The notes under the pieces are model-generated. The model did no database searches, was not told where the DNA came from, and saw nothing but the letters and a program-made list of their open reading frames with translations. Shown piece after piece: positions 56,623 to 64,000 of a DNA stretch of 64,000 nt; position 1 is the first letter of the stretch; each line of letters starts with the position of its first letter. The position numbers were made by a program, and so were the translations under genes. Source of the stretch: Nocardioides massiliensis (lineage in GTDB: Bacteria > Actinomycetota > Actinomycetes > Propionibacteriales > Nocardioidaceae); contig NZ_JAUSQM010000001.1 in the NCBI RefSeq assembly GCF_030811215.1, positions 2,604,001 through 2,668,000 on the forward strand, given 5' to 3'.

Positions 56623-57341
56623 CCACCGACCCGTTGGCGTACGCCGTCCTCGTCCCGCTCTGCGCCCTGCTCGGTCTCCTGGTGCCGGGGATCGTGCGTC
56701 GGGTCCCTGAGCCGCCCGCGCCGGAGCCGGACGAGATCCGCGCGGACGAGCCCCCGAAGGAGCTGTACGCCGACGTGGCCGCCCGGCGGTGGGTCCGTCC
56801 CGGCGCGGTGATCTTCGGTGCGCTCACGGGCGCAGCCTACGCCGCCGGCGTCGGCCTCGACTGGGAGCTGGTCTTCCTGTTGCCGATCGTGCCGGTGGGG
56901 CTCGCGCTCGGCGCGATCGACTGGCGCACGAAGCTGCTGCCCTACGTGCTGGTCGCGCCGCTGTATCCATTGACCGCGTTGCTCGTGGTGGTGGTGGCGG
57001 CGATCGAGTGGGACGCCGACATCCTGCTGCGTGCGCTTGTCGGCTGGCTGGCGACCTTCGCCGTCTACTTCGCGCTCAACTGGGTCGCCCCGGGCGGCTT
57101 CGGCTATGGCGACGTCCGGCTCTCCGGCGTGCTGGGCATGGCTGGGGGAGCGGTCAGCTGGACCGCCCTGGTCGCCGCGGCTACCGGCGGGTTCTTCGCG
57201 ATGGCGCTGCTGTCCATCCCGCTGCTGCTGTTCGGCGTGATCGACCGCAAGGACCACGTGCCGTTCGGGCCGTTCATGCTCGTCGGCGCGGCCGCCGGCA
57301 TCGCGCTGGCGCCGGTGCTCGCTGCGGGTACGGCGTACTAG
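56619..57341 (+). CDS. Prepilin peptidase (A24 family), C-terminal type
   Basis: 240-residue membrane aspartic peptidase. The catalytic Asp pair is in LGAIDWRTKLLPYVLV and GFGYGDVRLSGVLG (GxGD motif). It lacks the cysteine-rich methyltransferase domain of full-length PilD, as is usual in actinobacteria. Expected to process type IV or Flp/Tad prepilins, but no pilin gene is nearby; it is conserved next to aroE. GTG start overlaps aroE. Confidence 0.88.
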   Translation: MTTDPLAYAVLVPLCALLGLLVPGIVRRVPEPPAPEPDEIRADEPPKELYADVAARRWVRPGAVIFGALTGAAYAAGVGLDWELVFLLPIVPVGLALGAIDWRTKLLPYVLVAPLYPLTALLVVVVAAIEWDADILLRALVGWLATFAVYFALNWVAPGGFGYGDVRLSGVLGMAGGAVSWTALVAAATGGFFAMALLSIPLLLFGVIDRKDHVPFGPFMLVGAAAGIALAPVLAAGTAY

Positions 57342-57357
57342 GGCTGCCTAGTACGCC
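57332..57357 (+). terminator. Hairpin at the end of the alaS-aroE operon
   Basis: Perfect 11-bp stem (GGCGTACTAGG / CCTAGTACGCC) with loop GCTG, overlapping the prepilin peptidase stop codon. No T-run follows. Confidence 0.6.
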
Positions 57358-57465
57358 CGTCACGTCGGCCACGCGGATCTGATCCGCGAGGCGATTGACG
57401 GACGGGTGGGTGAGGATCCGGAGACCTGGCCGGCCTGAGGTTTGGCGGTTGGGCAGTCGTCCCAT

Positions 57466-57520
57466 CGTTGATCGAGCGCCCCGCTTCGCTGATCGAGCGC
57501 CCCGCTTCGTTGATCGAGCG
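57466..57520. repeat. 21-bp tandem repeat, about 2.6 copies
   Basis: Unit CGTTGATCGAGCGCCCCGCTT, repeated with one change (CGC for CGT) and then a partial third copy ending in GATCGAGCG. It lies in the 189-bp gap between the prepilin peptidase and DUF222 genes, 10 bp from the latter's stop. Otherwise the gap has no feature. Confidence 0.7.
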
Positions 57521-57530
57521 GAGTCGAGAT

Positions 57531-58868
57531 CTATGTCCGTCTGTGGAACCGGTATGAGCCATCCACGTGGCGGGTGTTCTCGTACGTGGGGTCGTGGACG
57601 CGGTGATGGTGCCAGGAGCAGAGCAGGACGCCTTCGTCGAGGTCGGTGCGCCCGCCCTCGCACCAGGGATCCCCGGCATGGTGTGCCTCGCACCAGCGGG
57701 CGGGGATCGTGCACCCCTGCGCGGCACACGAGGGGTACTTCAACGCCAGTGCCTTGCGTTGCGCGGCGGAGAACAACCGCTGGGTGCGACCCAGGTCCAG
57801 GACCTCACCCTCACCATCGAGCACGGCGGGGACGATGCCGGCGGTGCAGGCGTAGCGGCGGACCTCGGAGACCGGGATCGTGCCGTCATCAGGCAGGAGC
57901 CCGACACCGAGTCCGTCGCGCAGGTCGTCGAGATCGATACGCACGATGATCGTGGTGGCCATCCCGCCGTGCTGGGGGAGCTTGTTGGGGTCGTAGGCGT
58001 CGAGGAACGCGCAGAACGCCTCGCCCAGCACCCGCTCGTGTGACAGCTTCGCGCCGGTGGCCTCGTCGGTGGTGGCGACGGACTCGATGCCGAAGATGCT
58101 GACCCCGGCAGCGGTCAGGGCTGTTTCGCGTCGGGGTGCGGTGAACGCCTCCAGGTAGCCGCGCAGCCGCTTGGCGTAGTGCCGCGGGATCCGCGCGGTG
58201 ATGTCGGCGGTGCCGTCCCCGCGGTGGCGGATCGTCATCTTCGTGGCGGCCTCGGCCTCGCGCAGCTCCTTGTCGAGCTGTTCGCGCTCGTGGTCGGCGA
58301 ACCCTTCGGGATCGAGGTGGGACCAGACGCGGTCGGCGAGCCGGGTGAGCGCTTTGGGTCCCCACTTCTGTGCCAGTTCGACCAGGTCGGCCTCGGCGCG
58401 CTTGCGGAGCTCGCGCGAGACCGAGGGTGGTGCTTTGTCGAGGGCTTTGACGACGATCTCGGCCTGGCTCATCCGGACTCGCCCGTCGCGCACCGCGGCA
58501 CCCAGCACCTGGTAGCGGACGCGGAGGGTTTCGCCGAGGTCCTGGGCACGCGCGACACGTCCGGGGTGCTCGCGGGTGGAGTCGGCGACCCAGTTGGCGG
58601 TACGCCGAGCGGCAGTGTCAGCTGCGACGTCATCGGCGGCGGCGAGGACGTCGTTGCGCAACGCCACCATCCGGTCCGCGAGCTCGGTGAGCTCGGTGAG
58701 CATGGCCTTCTTGGCCTCGGTGGTGGCGAACAACGGGTCGATGTCGGCGACCTCGTCGAGGGCTTCGCGTACCCGAGCAGCGCAGGTCAGGATCGGGTGC
58801 GACGGACGCCCGACAACATGCAGCGCACCGCCCCGATCCACCATCTGGCTACCCGAGATTTCTGCCAT
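57531..58868 (-). CDS. DUF222 HNH endonuclease (13E12-repeat-like)
   Basis: 445 residues from the ATG at 58868 (58880 is also possible). The DUF222 domain fills most of the protein (LTELADRMVALRNDVLAAAD through FCAFLDAYDPNKLPQHGGMA). The end holds an HNH domain: CAAQGCTIPARWCEAHHAGD, the Gly-Gly turn and LLCSWHHHRVHD. These multicopy, often mobile genes are frequent in Nocardioides and mycobacteria; their biology is poorly known. The 21-bp repeats touch its 3' side. Confidence 0.9.
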   Translation of the reverse strand: MAEISGSQMVDRGGALHVVGRPSHPILTCAARVREALDEVADIDPLFATTEAKKAMLTELTELADRMVALRNDVLAAADDVAADTAARRTANWVADSTREHPGRVARAQDLGETLRVRYQVLGAAVRDGRVRMSQAEIVVKALDKAPPSVSRELRKRAEADLVELAQKWGPKALTRLADRVWSHLDPEGFADHEREQLDKELREAEAATKMTIRHRGDGTADITARIPRHYAKRLRGYLEAFTAPRRETALTAAGVSIFGIESVATTDEATGAKLSHERVLGEAFCAFLDAYDPNKLPQHGGMATTIIVRIDLDDLRDGLGVGLLPDDGTIPVSEVRRYACTAGIVPAVLDGEGEVLDLGRTQRLFSAAQRKALALKYPSCAAQGCTIPARWCEAHHAGDPWCEGGRTDLDEGVLLCSWHHHRVHDPTYENTRHVDGSYRFHRRT

Positions 58869-59214
58869 ACCCGGACTCAATCAGACACCACCGACATTGA
58901 TGATGTTCACGGACCTGACCGCGAACGTGCCAGCGCACCACACCCGTCGATCGGCCCGCGAAGCACGGGCAGAGCGGCGTAGCCGAAGGCGCACCCGCGT
59001 CTTGAAACTCGGCGCGCTTCCGCGCGGATCGCGGCAGATGCGGACGTTTGATCACTGGTGCTGGCTCGCCAAGTCTCGCATCGTGTCACCGTGATCAATC
59101 GTCGCTAGCGCCCGCACCAGCCAGTGGGCACGTGTGTCGATTGACCGGTATACGGAACCTCGACCCCGAGCTGGCGCGTTTACGTTGGTAGGGACCCAAC
59201 GAGACAGGGACGGG
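58869..59214. other. 346-bp divergent intergenic region
   Basis: Lies between the DUF222 gene (minus) and the sigma factor gene (plus). Composition is slightly less GC-rich than neighbours. The one clear signal is the ECF-type promoter at 59154-59180. I see no tRNA, small ORF with a ribosome site, or strong hairpin in the rest. Confidence 0.5.
59154..59180 (+). promoter_or_regulatory. ECF-sigma-type promoter of the sigma factor gene
   Basis: GGAACC at 59154-59159, 17 bp, CGTT at 59177-59180: the -35/-10 pattern of ECF sigma promoters. It lies 35 bp before the ATG at 59215 and downstream of the alternative ATG at 59134, which argues against that start. Suggests autoregulation. Confidence 0.6.
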
Positions 59215-59715
59215 ATGACCAGGAACGACGAGTTCAGCCAGTTCGTCGCGGCTCGGTGGTCGCGGTTGGTGCGGGCTGCTGTCTTGCTTGGTTGTTCACC
59301 TGCGGAGGCGGAGGACGTGGTGCAGACGGCCCTGATGCGCTGCCTCGTTCACTGGCGCAAGGTGCAACGAGCCGATGATCGTGACGGCTATGTACACCGT
59401 GTCCTGTTCAACACGTTCACCTCTTCACGCCGACGACGCTGGACAGGCGAACGCGCCACAGCTGACCTGCCCGACACGCCCAACCCCGACCAAACTGCGG
59501 CTGTCGACACCACCGATGTGGTGTTGCGCAGTCTCGACCGTCTCAACGGTGATCAGAGGACGGTCGTGGTGCTGCGCTACTACGCCCACCTGAGCGAGCA
59601 TCAGACGGCCGCGGCGCTCGGAGTGGCAACAGGAACCGTGAAGAGCCGCCTGTCGCGAGCGCTGAAGGTCCTCGCCGAAGACCCCCACTTGGCCGAACTG
59701 CGAGGAGCACCATGA
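59215..59715 (+). CDS. SigE-family ECF RNA polymerase sigma factor
   Basis: 166 residues. Region 2 is seen in RLVRAAVLLGCSPAEAEDVV then QTALMRCLVHWRKV, and region 4 in LNGDQRTVVVLRYYAHLSEH and TGTVKSRLSRALKVL. The sequence fits the actinobacterial SigE-family of small sigma-70 factors. ATG at 59215 selected by the ECF promoter upstream. ATGA overlap with the membrane protein gene, the usual arrangement with a partner that holds the sigma factor inactive. Confidence 0.9.
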   Translation: MTRNDEFSQFVAARWSRLVRAAVLLGCSPAEAEDVVQTALMRCLVHWRKVQRADDRDGYVHRVLFNTFTSSRRRRWTGERATADLPDTPNPDQTAAVDTTDVVLRSLDRLNGDQRTVVVLRYYAHLSEHQTAAALGVATGTVKSRLSRALKVLAEDPHLAELRGAP

Positions 59716-60779
59716 CCGACACCGGCAACCACCACCTCAGCGAACAGCTCGAGCGCGCCGCCGGGCGCGTCCAGGTCGGACCGCCGCCCGTGGATGACAT
59801 GGTCGATGCTGCAGCACGGGTCCGTCGGCGGAACCGCGACGGCGCCGTGGTGGTGGTGGTGGCGACGCTGGCCCTCGTGGTCGGCGGCATTGGGCTCGCG
59901 GTCCGAAACGGCGAAGCGCCGCGTCCTCCTGTCGCGGGTGAGGACCGTGCCGCCACCGGCACCGACGCCGACACAGCAACCGTGTTCCTCCCGGATCCGG
60001 CGACCGAACAGCGAGAAGGTGGGTGCCGCACCTGGTCGGGGCTGCGACCCGAGGTCGTGTCCATTCCGGGCACCGGTGATCGCGCACAACATGCCCTCCA
60101 AGCTCTCGTGTCGGCTCCCGACTCGGCGTCGCACCCCATCGGTGTCTTCTCCCGGCAAGACGGGGCGACCTACACCGTACGCTCGGTCGTGCACGACGGC
60201 TCGGTGATCACCGTCGACATCGACATGGACCCGTGGGACCCCTGGCCGACCGCATCTTTGGTCTGCGCACCTCACGGGGAGTTGGCGATTCAGCAGGTCG
60301 TCCGGACCGCCCAGGCGGCGCTCGACTCCGACGACCCGGTGCTGCTCACTGTCAACGGCGCACCTGCGCGTGGCATGTGGATGTACCCACTGAACGGCCC
60401 GGCGGCTGCCTCAGCAACCATCCGGAACGGAGAGGGAGTGCTGGAGGGGACCTGGGACGTCGTCGGTCTCGTGGGTGATTCTCGTTCGTCGGTGATGCCC
60501 TCAGAACTTCAAGGGAAGGTGACGCTGACGTTCGACGACGGCGAGCTCCTCGGGTTCACCGGTTGCAACTGGTTGCAAAGCACCTACAGCCACCGCCGCA
60601 ACGACGAGGACGGGCAGCGGTTGAAAATCGAGATCTCTACGGTCACCCGGGCCGCGTGCGATGTGGAAGCACCGCTTCTCGACCGTCTCAACGCAGTGCG
60701 TTTCACCACCGTGGCTGACGGATACCGCTACCTGCACGCCGAGAACGGGATGATCGTCGCTCAACTTCGGCGGCGATGA
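59712..60779 (+). CDS. Membrane protein with GerMN-like and META-like domains, sigma factor partner
   Basis: 355 residues. A 40-residue cytoplasmic part, one membrane helix (GAVVVVVATLALVVGGIGLA), then an extracellular GerMN-like segment (ALQALVSAPDSASHPIGVFS, YTVRSVVHDGSVITVDIDMD) and a C-terminal META/HslJ-like domain (LEGTWDVVGLV, LTFDDGELLGFTGCNWLQST, TRAAC). Co-translation with the sigma factor suggests an anti-sigma or sensor role, although the short N-terminus has no zinc motif. The partner role is inference. Confidence 0.65.
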   Translation: MTDTGNHHLSEQLERAAGRVQVGPPPVDDMVDAAARVRRRNRDGAVVVVVATLALVVGGIGLAVRNGEAPRPPVAGEDRAATGTDADTATVFLPDPATEQREGGCRTWSGLRPEVVSIPGTGDRAQHALQALVSAPDSASHPIGVFSRQDGATYTVRSVVHDGSVITVDIDMDPWDPWPTASLVCAPHGELAIQQVVRTAQAALDSDDPVLLTVNGAPARGMWMYPLNGPAAASATIRNGEGVLEGTWDVVGLVGDSRSSVMPSELQGKVTLTFDDGELLGFTGCNWLQSTYSHRRNDEDGQRLKIEISTVTRAACDVEAPLLDRLNAVRFTTVADGYRYLHAENGMIVAQLRRR

Positions 60780-60892
60780 CGCTTCCGGTTTCCCGAGTGA
60801 TCCATCTTCGCGGCGGGTACGACCGGAGTCGCCTACCCACGCCCGCTCATCGGCAGTTCCGCGCGCCAACAGCGGCAGATCCGGGCGGCTGA

Positions 60893-61135
60893 TCAGGGCA
60901 ACAGATCCCAGTACTGCTTGCGCGCAGGCATCGCGTGGATCACGAGCTCGTCACCGCTCTCAAAGACCAGAACCACGGTCTCAAGCAGTCGTGCTCGCGT
61001 GTCGAATCCGAGCCGCAACTCCCGGTGCGGCCAGTCCTCCTCCTCGAGAGGCTCGATTCACTGAGACCAGTCGGCTGCCTGGATCGCGTCCTCAGGAAGT
61101 ACCCCGTGCTTGAGCGCACTGGGATGGACGTTCAC
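60893..61135 (-). pseudogene. Toxin gene with in-frame stop (toxin-antitoxin partner)
   Basis: An 80-codon frame starting at the GTG that overlaps the antitoxin stop (GTGA). It reads VNVHPSALKHGVLPEDAIQA... and ends RLGFDTRARLLETVVLVFES, IHAMPARKQYWDLLP, a known toxin-like pattern beside CopG-type antitoxins. Codon 26 is TGA (61060-61058), probably from a TGG Trp codon, so only 25 residues would be made. Either a decayed toxin or a sequence error. It would be missed by ORF finders. The 113 bp between here and the META protein gene show nothing else. Confidence 0.6.
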
Positions 61136-61365
61136 GCAGCGAACCCCGCCAAGGCTCGACGGATCGCCTCTGAGCGGGAGATGTTCTCTCGTTCGGCTAC
61201 GGCGTCCACGGCGGCCAACTCTTCTGCGGTAAGGCGCACGGCCACGACCTGCATGGGCTCCGCGCCACGTCCGGGTCGACCGCGGCCGCGACGCTTCAAC
61301 TCCTCGACGTCGTAGCCAGCTTCGGCCTCATCAGCCCATTGCCGGATTTGTCCCTCCGCCACCAT
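61132..61365 (-). CDS. CopG/RHH-type antitoxin
   Basis: 77 residues. An N-terminal helical part (QIRQWADEAEAGYDVEELKR) and Arg/Gly linker lead to the ribbon-helix-helix VVAVRLTAEELAAVDAVAER and SRSEAIRRALAGF. Overlaps the broken toxin frame by GTGA. Upstream, an AT-rich stretch with TTATACGAT and the imperfect palindrome TCGTATAACGA (61373-61383) is a likely promoter-operator. Confidence 0.8.
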   Translation of the reverse strand: MVAEGQIRQWADEAEAGYDVEELKRRGRGRPGRGAEPMQVVAVRLTAEELAAVDAVAERENISRSEAIRRALAGFAA

Positions 61366-61410
61366 GGAGAAATCGTATAACGAAAATGAATGGAGTGGGC
61401 AGATGAAGCC

Positions 61411-61429
61411 CTGTCATCGGCATGACCGC
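61411..61429. repeat. 19-bp direct repeat, copy 1
   Basis: CTGTCATCGGCATGACCGC; 18 of 19 bases match the copy at 61981-61999. It overlaps a perfect 8-bp inverted repeat TGACCGCA-CT-TGCGGTCA at 61423-61440. Confidence 0.6.
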
Positions 61430-61468
61430 ACTTGCGGTCAGGGCGGGCGTTGCATGTCCCTGTGCGGC

Positions 61469-61858
61469 CTACCGCGACGGCGCAACGGCGAACGGGTTCT
61501 CTGGGGCGCAACCTCTCGGGAGTCTCAGGCCCCCGACCTCTCGCAAATCCATCACGCCGCCCATGAGGTCGATGTAGTCACCGAGCCGGTACTTCTCACC
61601 GAGATAGGTCAACTCTTGCGAGTCGCGGTTCCAGGCAACCTCCTCGTCGTGGAAAATGGGAAGGCGTCGAGTTCCTTGGCCCCGCAGATAGAGGCATCCG
61701 TCCTCAAGGACGAGCGTTCCCGAGGCGCCCGCTAGGAAGGTGGGTACATCGCCCGCGTAGGTGGCCACCGGATTGCCGCTTCCCGCATGGGATATGGCGA
61801 TGCCCGCCCCGAAAGCGAGCAGGAGCATGACAGTGCCTCCGAACAACCACTTCTTCAT
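61469..61858 (-). CDS. Secreted or membrane-anchored hypothetical protein
   Basis: 129 residues. An N-terminal hydrophobic segment (WLFGGTVMLLLAFGAGIAIS) is a signal peptide or anchor; no lipobox. The mature part is beta-rich (SGTLVLEDGCLYLRGQGT, YLGEKYRLGDYIDLMGG) with two cysteines. Strong AGGAGGAGG ribosome site. Flanked by 19-bp direct repeats at 61411 and 61981, so the gene may be part of a small mobile cassette. No family recognised. Confidence 0.6.
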   Translation of the reverse strand: MKKWLFGGTVMLLLAFGAGIAISHAGSGNPVATYAGDVPTFLAGASGTLVLEDGCLYLRGQGTRRLPIFHDEEVAWNRDSQELTYLGEKYRLGDYIDLMGGVMDLREVGGLRLPRGCAPENPFAVAPSR

Positions 61859-61980
61859 CCTGCCTCCTCCTTGGGCCCGTCAGAGCATCACGTTCTAGTA
61901 CTGGGACGCTCGGGTAGGGAAGCGGGTTCCATCCTCGCAGTCGTGGACGAGAACAGTGCTGCCCTCGACGGCCATCGCCA

Positions 61981-61999
61981 CTGACATCGGCATGACCGC
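61981..61999. repeat. 19-bp direct repeat, copy 2
   Basis: CTGACATCGGCATGACCGC; see copy 1 at 61411-61429. It lies in the 245-bp gap before 62104, which shows no other clear signal. Confidence 0.6.
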
Positions 62000-62103
62000 G
62001 TTCTACTCGCAGTACGAGTGGAGGCCGGTAGCGCTGGCTCGCGGACGTGCGGCGAGTCGTGCCCGTGGTTCACCCACCGGTTTGCCGCTGGCACCATGAG
62101 CAC

Positions 62104-62502
62104 ATGACGACTCCGCCAGATATCACGGTGGCCGAGTTACGCACCGCGATCGGACGCGTCCTCGACGCCGTCGAAGAGCAGTTCGGCGAAGAACTGCGGT
62201 TCCCCGTCGACTACTACTGGGCCATCCCGGTCGAGGATGCCTACGCGACCTACGACACCCCGAAGCTGGAAATGATGGGACAGGTCTCGGACGACACCGC
62301 ATCTGTTCGCGCCTTCCTCGATGAACCGACCGACGAATACGTCTCGATCGTGCATGAGTGCGCGCATCTCCGCGGGGTGCTCCAAGCGATCGAGCACCTT
62401 GACCTGAACCCGGTCCCCCCAGCAACCGAGCCGGGCGACACCGACACCCACACCATCTCGTGTCACCGGCGCCGCCGTTGGTGGAGGCCATCACGCCGCT
62501 AA
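62104..62502 (+). CDS. Hypothetical acidic protein
   Basis: 132 residues from the ATG at 62104. Acidic, helical start (VAELRTAIGRVLDAVEEQFG), a middle with DYYWAIPVEDAYATYDTP, and a basic Arg/Trp-rich end (CHRRRRWWRPSRR). No family recognised, no signal peptide. A 14-bp palindrome (CAGATCC-GGATCTG, 62577-62590) lies in the 138 bp after it, between this gene and the convergent monooxygenase gene. Confidence 0.5.
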   Translation: MTTPPDITVAELRTAIGRVLDAVEEQFGEELRFPVDYYWAIPVEDAYATYDTPKLEMMGQVSDDTASVRAFLDEPTDEYVSIVHECAHLRGVLQAIEHLDLNPVPPATEPGDTDTHTISCHRRRRWWRPSRR

Positions 62503-62640
62503 CGAACATCGATCCGCCCTGCTTGTGACCACACAGTGCCCTGGCGAGCGGGTGTGCCGCCCGTTCCGATCATCGGCAGATCCGGATCTGATGGCGCGAC
62601 GCCCTCTGAAGACCACGGCGAGGAATGTGGGGTCGGCGTA

Positions 62641-64000
62641 TCAGGCCGGCTCCCCGCACCACCGGCGCAGCGCAGCGTCGAGCCCGACAGCCATGCCCTC
62701 ACCGACCCAGGCGACGTAGCCGTCCGGGCGGATGAGCACCGCCGTCGGGGGTGTCACGGTCCCGAGCGCCGGCAGTTCCCACGTTCCGTCGTACGCCGCC
62801 GCGACGACCCGCACGCGGTCCGACCACCCCGATGCCGCCAGAGCGCCGGGGGTGCCCAGGTCGAGCAGGACGGGCCGGGCGGCGTGCAGCAGCTCGAAGA
62901 CGCGTCGCGGTCCGTCGGGGAGCTCCAGGTCGAGGTCGGGCATGCGCCGGCCGAGCAACGGGTGTCCCTCGCCGAGGTCGTAGCGGATGCCGAGACCCGA
63001 CATCCGCGCGGCGTACGCCGTCCGGGTCGGCTCGCGGTCGACGAGCTCGGCGACGGTCTCCCGGAGCATCTCGTGGCGGGCGTCGCCGGGACGGGTGAGC
63101 GCGACCTGCGCCATGGTGTCGCGCAGGACGCGAGCGGCCACCGGATGCCGTTCGGCGTGATAGCTGTCGAGCAGCGCGTCGGGGGAGATGCCGCGCACCA
63201 CCTGGGCGAGCTTCCACCCGAGGTTCTGCGCGTCCTGCAGGCCGGTGTTGAGTCCCTGGCCGCCGACCGGAGAGTGAATGTGGGCCGCGTCGCCGGCGAG
63301 CAGCACGCGGCCGCGACGGTAGGACTCGGCCTGGCGCGTCGCATCGGTGAAGCGCGAGATCGACAGCGGGCTGTGAGCGCCGAAGTCGGTGCCGTAGACG
63401 CCCATGAGAGCGGTCCGGACGTCCTCGATCGTCGCCTCCTCGGTCGCGGCGCCAGCACGGACGGCCTGCTGCTCGGTCACCATCACCCGCACCGGGCCGT
63501 GATCGGCGAAGACGACTGCCCCGTCGCGGATCTCGTAGTCCACCCGTCCCAGCGCGTGGATCCCCGCGGCGTCCCGGCGCGTCCCCAGCTCCGGCGCTTC
63601 AGTCATCTCCACCTCGGCGATCAGCGCGCTCATCGAGGGCTCCCATCCGACGAAGTCGATGCCGACCACCTTGCGCACCGTGCTCCGGCCCCCGTCGCAG
63701 CCCACGACGTACGCCGCCCGCAGGACGCCGCCGTCCGCGAGCCGCAGATCGACGCGCTGCTCGTCCTGGTCGAGGGCCACCACCTCGCGCCCGGCGTACC
63801 GGACAACAGGAAACCCCGCGACCCAGTCGGCGAGGAGGCGCTCGATGTGGTTCTGCCACAGCCCGAGACCGTAGGGATGCCGCGTCGGGAAGCCGGTGAG
63901 GTCGAAGGTGACACCGGCGAAGCCTGCCACCTGCACGACCTGGCCCTCGGCGAGGAACCGGTCGGCGATGCCGCGCTGGTCGAGTGCCTCGATCGAGCGC
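62641..64000 (-). CDS. FAD-dependent aromatic monooxygenase (PHBH fold), N-terminus outside window
   Basis: About 452 residues visible. The frame is open to the right edge (RSIEALDQRGIADRFLAEGQ), so the FAD-binding GxGxxG start is missing. Present: the DG motif VVGCDGGRSTVRKVVGI, LLAGDAAHIHSPVGGQGLNT (the GD motif binding FAD ribityl), and a C-terminal thioredoxin-like domain (LLDLGTPGALAASGWSDRVR, LIRPDGYVAWVG). Members hydroxylate phenols, polyketides or antibiotics such as rifampicin and tetracycline; the substrate cannot be told. The GTG at 63936 is internal. Confidence 0.9.
   Translation of the reverse strand, partial: RSIEALDQRGIADRFLAEGQVVQVAGFAGVTFDLTGFPTRHPYGLGLWQNHIERLLADWVAGFPVVRYAGREVVALDQDEQRVDLRLADGGVLRAAYVVGCDGGRSTVRKVVGIDFVGWEPSMSALIAEVEMTEAPELGTRRDAAGIHALGRVDYEIRDGAVVFADHGPVRVMVTEQQAVRAGAATEEATIEDVRTALMGVYGTDFGAHSPLSISRFTDATRQAESYRRGRVLLAGDAAHIHSPVGGQGLNTGLQDAQNLGWKLAQVVRGISPDALLDSYHAERHPVAARVLRDTMAQVALTRPGDARHEMLRETVAELVDREPTRTAYAARMSGLGIRYDLGEGHPLLGRRMPDLDLELPDGPRRVFELLHAARPVLLDLGTPGALAASGWSDRVRVVAAAYDGTWELPALGTVTPPTAVLIRPDGYVAWVGEGMAVGLDAALRRWCGEPA

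Noticed and set aside
61058-61060. TGA in the toxin frame as selenocysteine
   Set aside because: No SECIS-like hairpin is evident after it, and the family is not known to use selenocysteine; a mutation from TGG is simpler.

Overview
The window is high-GC actinobacterial DNA, most likely from Nocardioidaceae or a close relative. Supporting this are WhiB and SsgA-like proteins, the PIM lipid genes (pgsA, an acyltransferase, pimA), frequent GTG starts, many ATGA/GTGA overlaps, several apparently leaderless promoters (TANNNT 6-9 nt before the start codon) and a DUF222 HNH protein. The genus call rests on gene content only.

Region 1 (1 to about 15.5 kb) is a defective prophage or integrative element abutting the 3' end of a tRNA-Val gene. 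A tightly overlapping plus-strand series runs from a tyrosine integrase cut by the window edge through excisionase-like HTH proteins, a Spo11/topoisomerase VI-A-like protein, a RecA-fold ATPase, a WhiB protein, an HNH nuclease and a small-terminase-like protein. It then goes straight to a tail tape measure protein: large terminase, portal, capsid and tail tube genes are missing. A minus-strand cassette (15422 to 12975) carries three paralogous Cys-Trp-Cys proteins, a zinc ribbon, a small acidic protein and a second tyrosine integrase.

Region 2 (15.5-28.8 kb) is chromosomal: four tRNA genes, pabC, an SsgA-like regulator, a small alarmone synthetase, membrane proteins, thrS, a HIT protein, and the PIM lipid operon leading into pdxS. 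A carboxyethylornithine-synthase-like gene and a 44-residue basic protein gene sit on the opposite strand inside this block.

Region 3 (28.8-34.1 kb) separates pdxS from pdxT, which are normally adjacent. It holds a MazF-type toxin-antitoxin pair, a membrane metallophosphoesterase, an IS5-family element, and a SipW-type signal peptidase with three secreted proteins carrying SipW-type signal sequences.

Region 4 (34.1-57.3 kb) is the core block pdxT, yebC, ruvC-ruvA-ruvB, yajC, apt, relA, a DUF349 gene, an MBL hydrolase, hisS, aspS, rarA, alaS, ruvX, mltG, aroE and a prepilin peptidase. secD and secF, usual between yajC and apt, are absent. A 710-residue lipoprotein with von Willebrand D and LCCL-like domains lies between aspS and rarA.

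Region 5 (57.3-64 kb) is accessory: a DUF222 HNH protein next to 21-bp tandem repeats, a SigE-family sigma factor with a GerMN/META membrane partner behind an ECF-like promoter, a toxin-antitoxin pair whose toxin frame has an internal stop, two orphan genes, and an FAD monooxygenase cut by the right edge.
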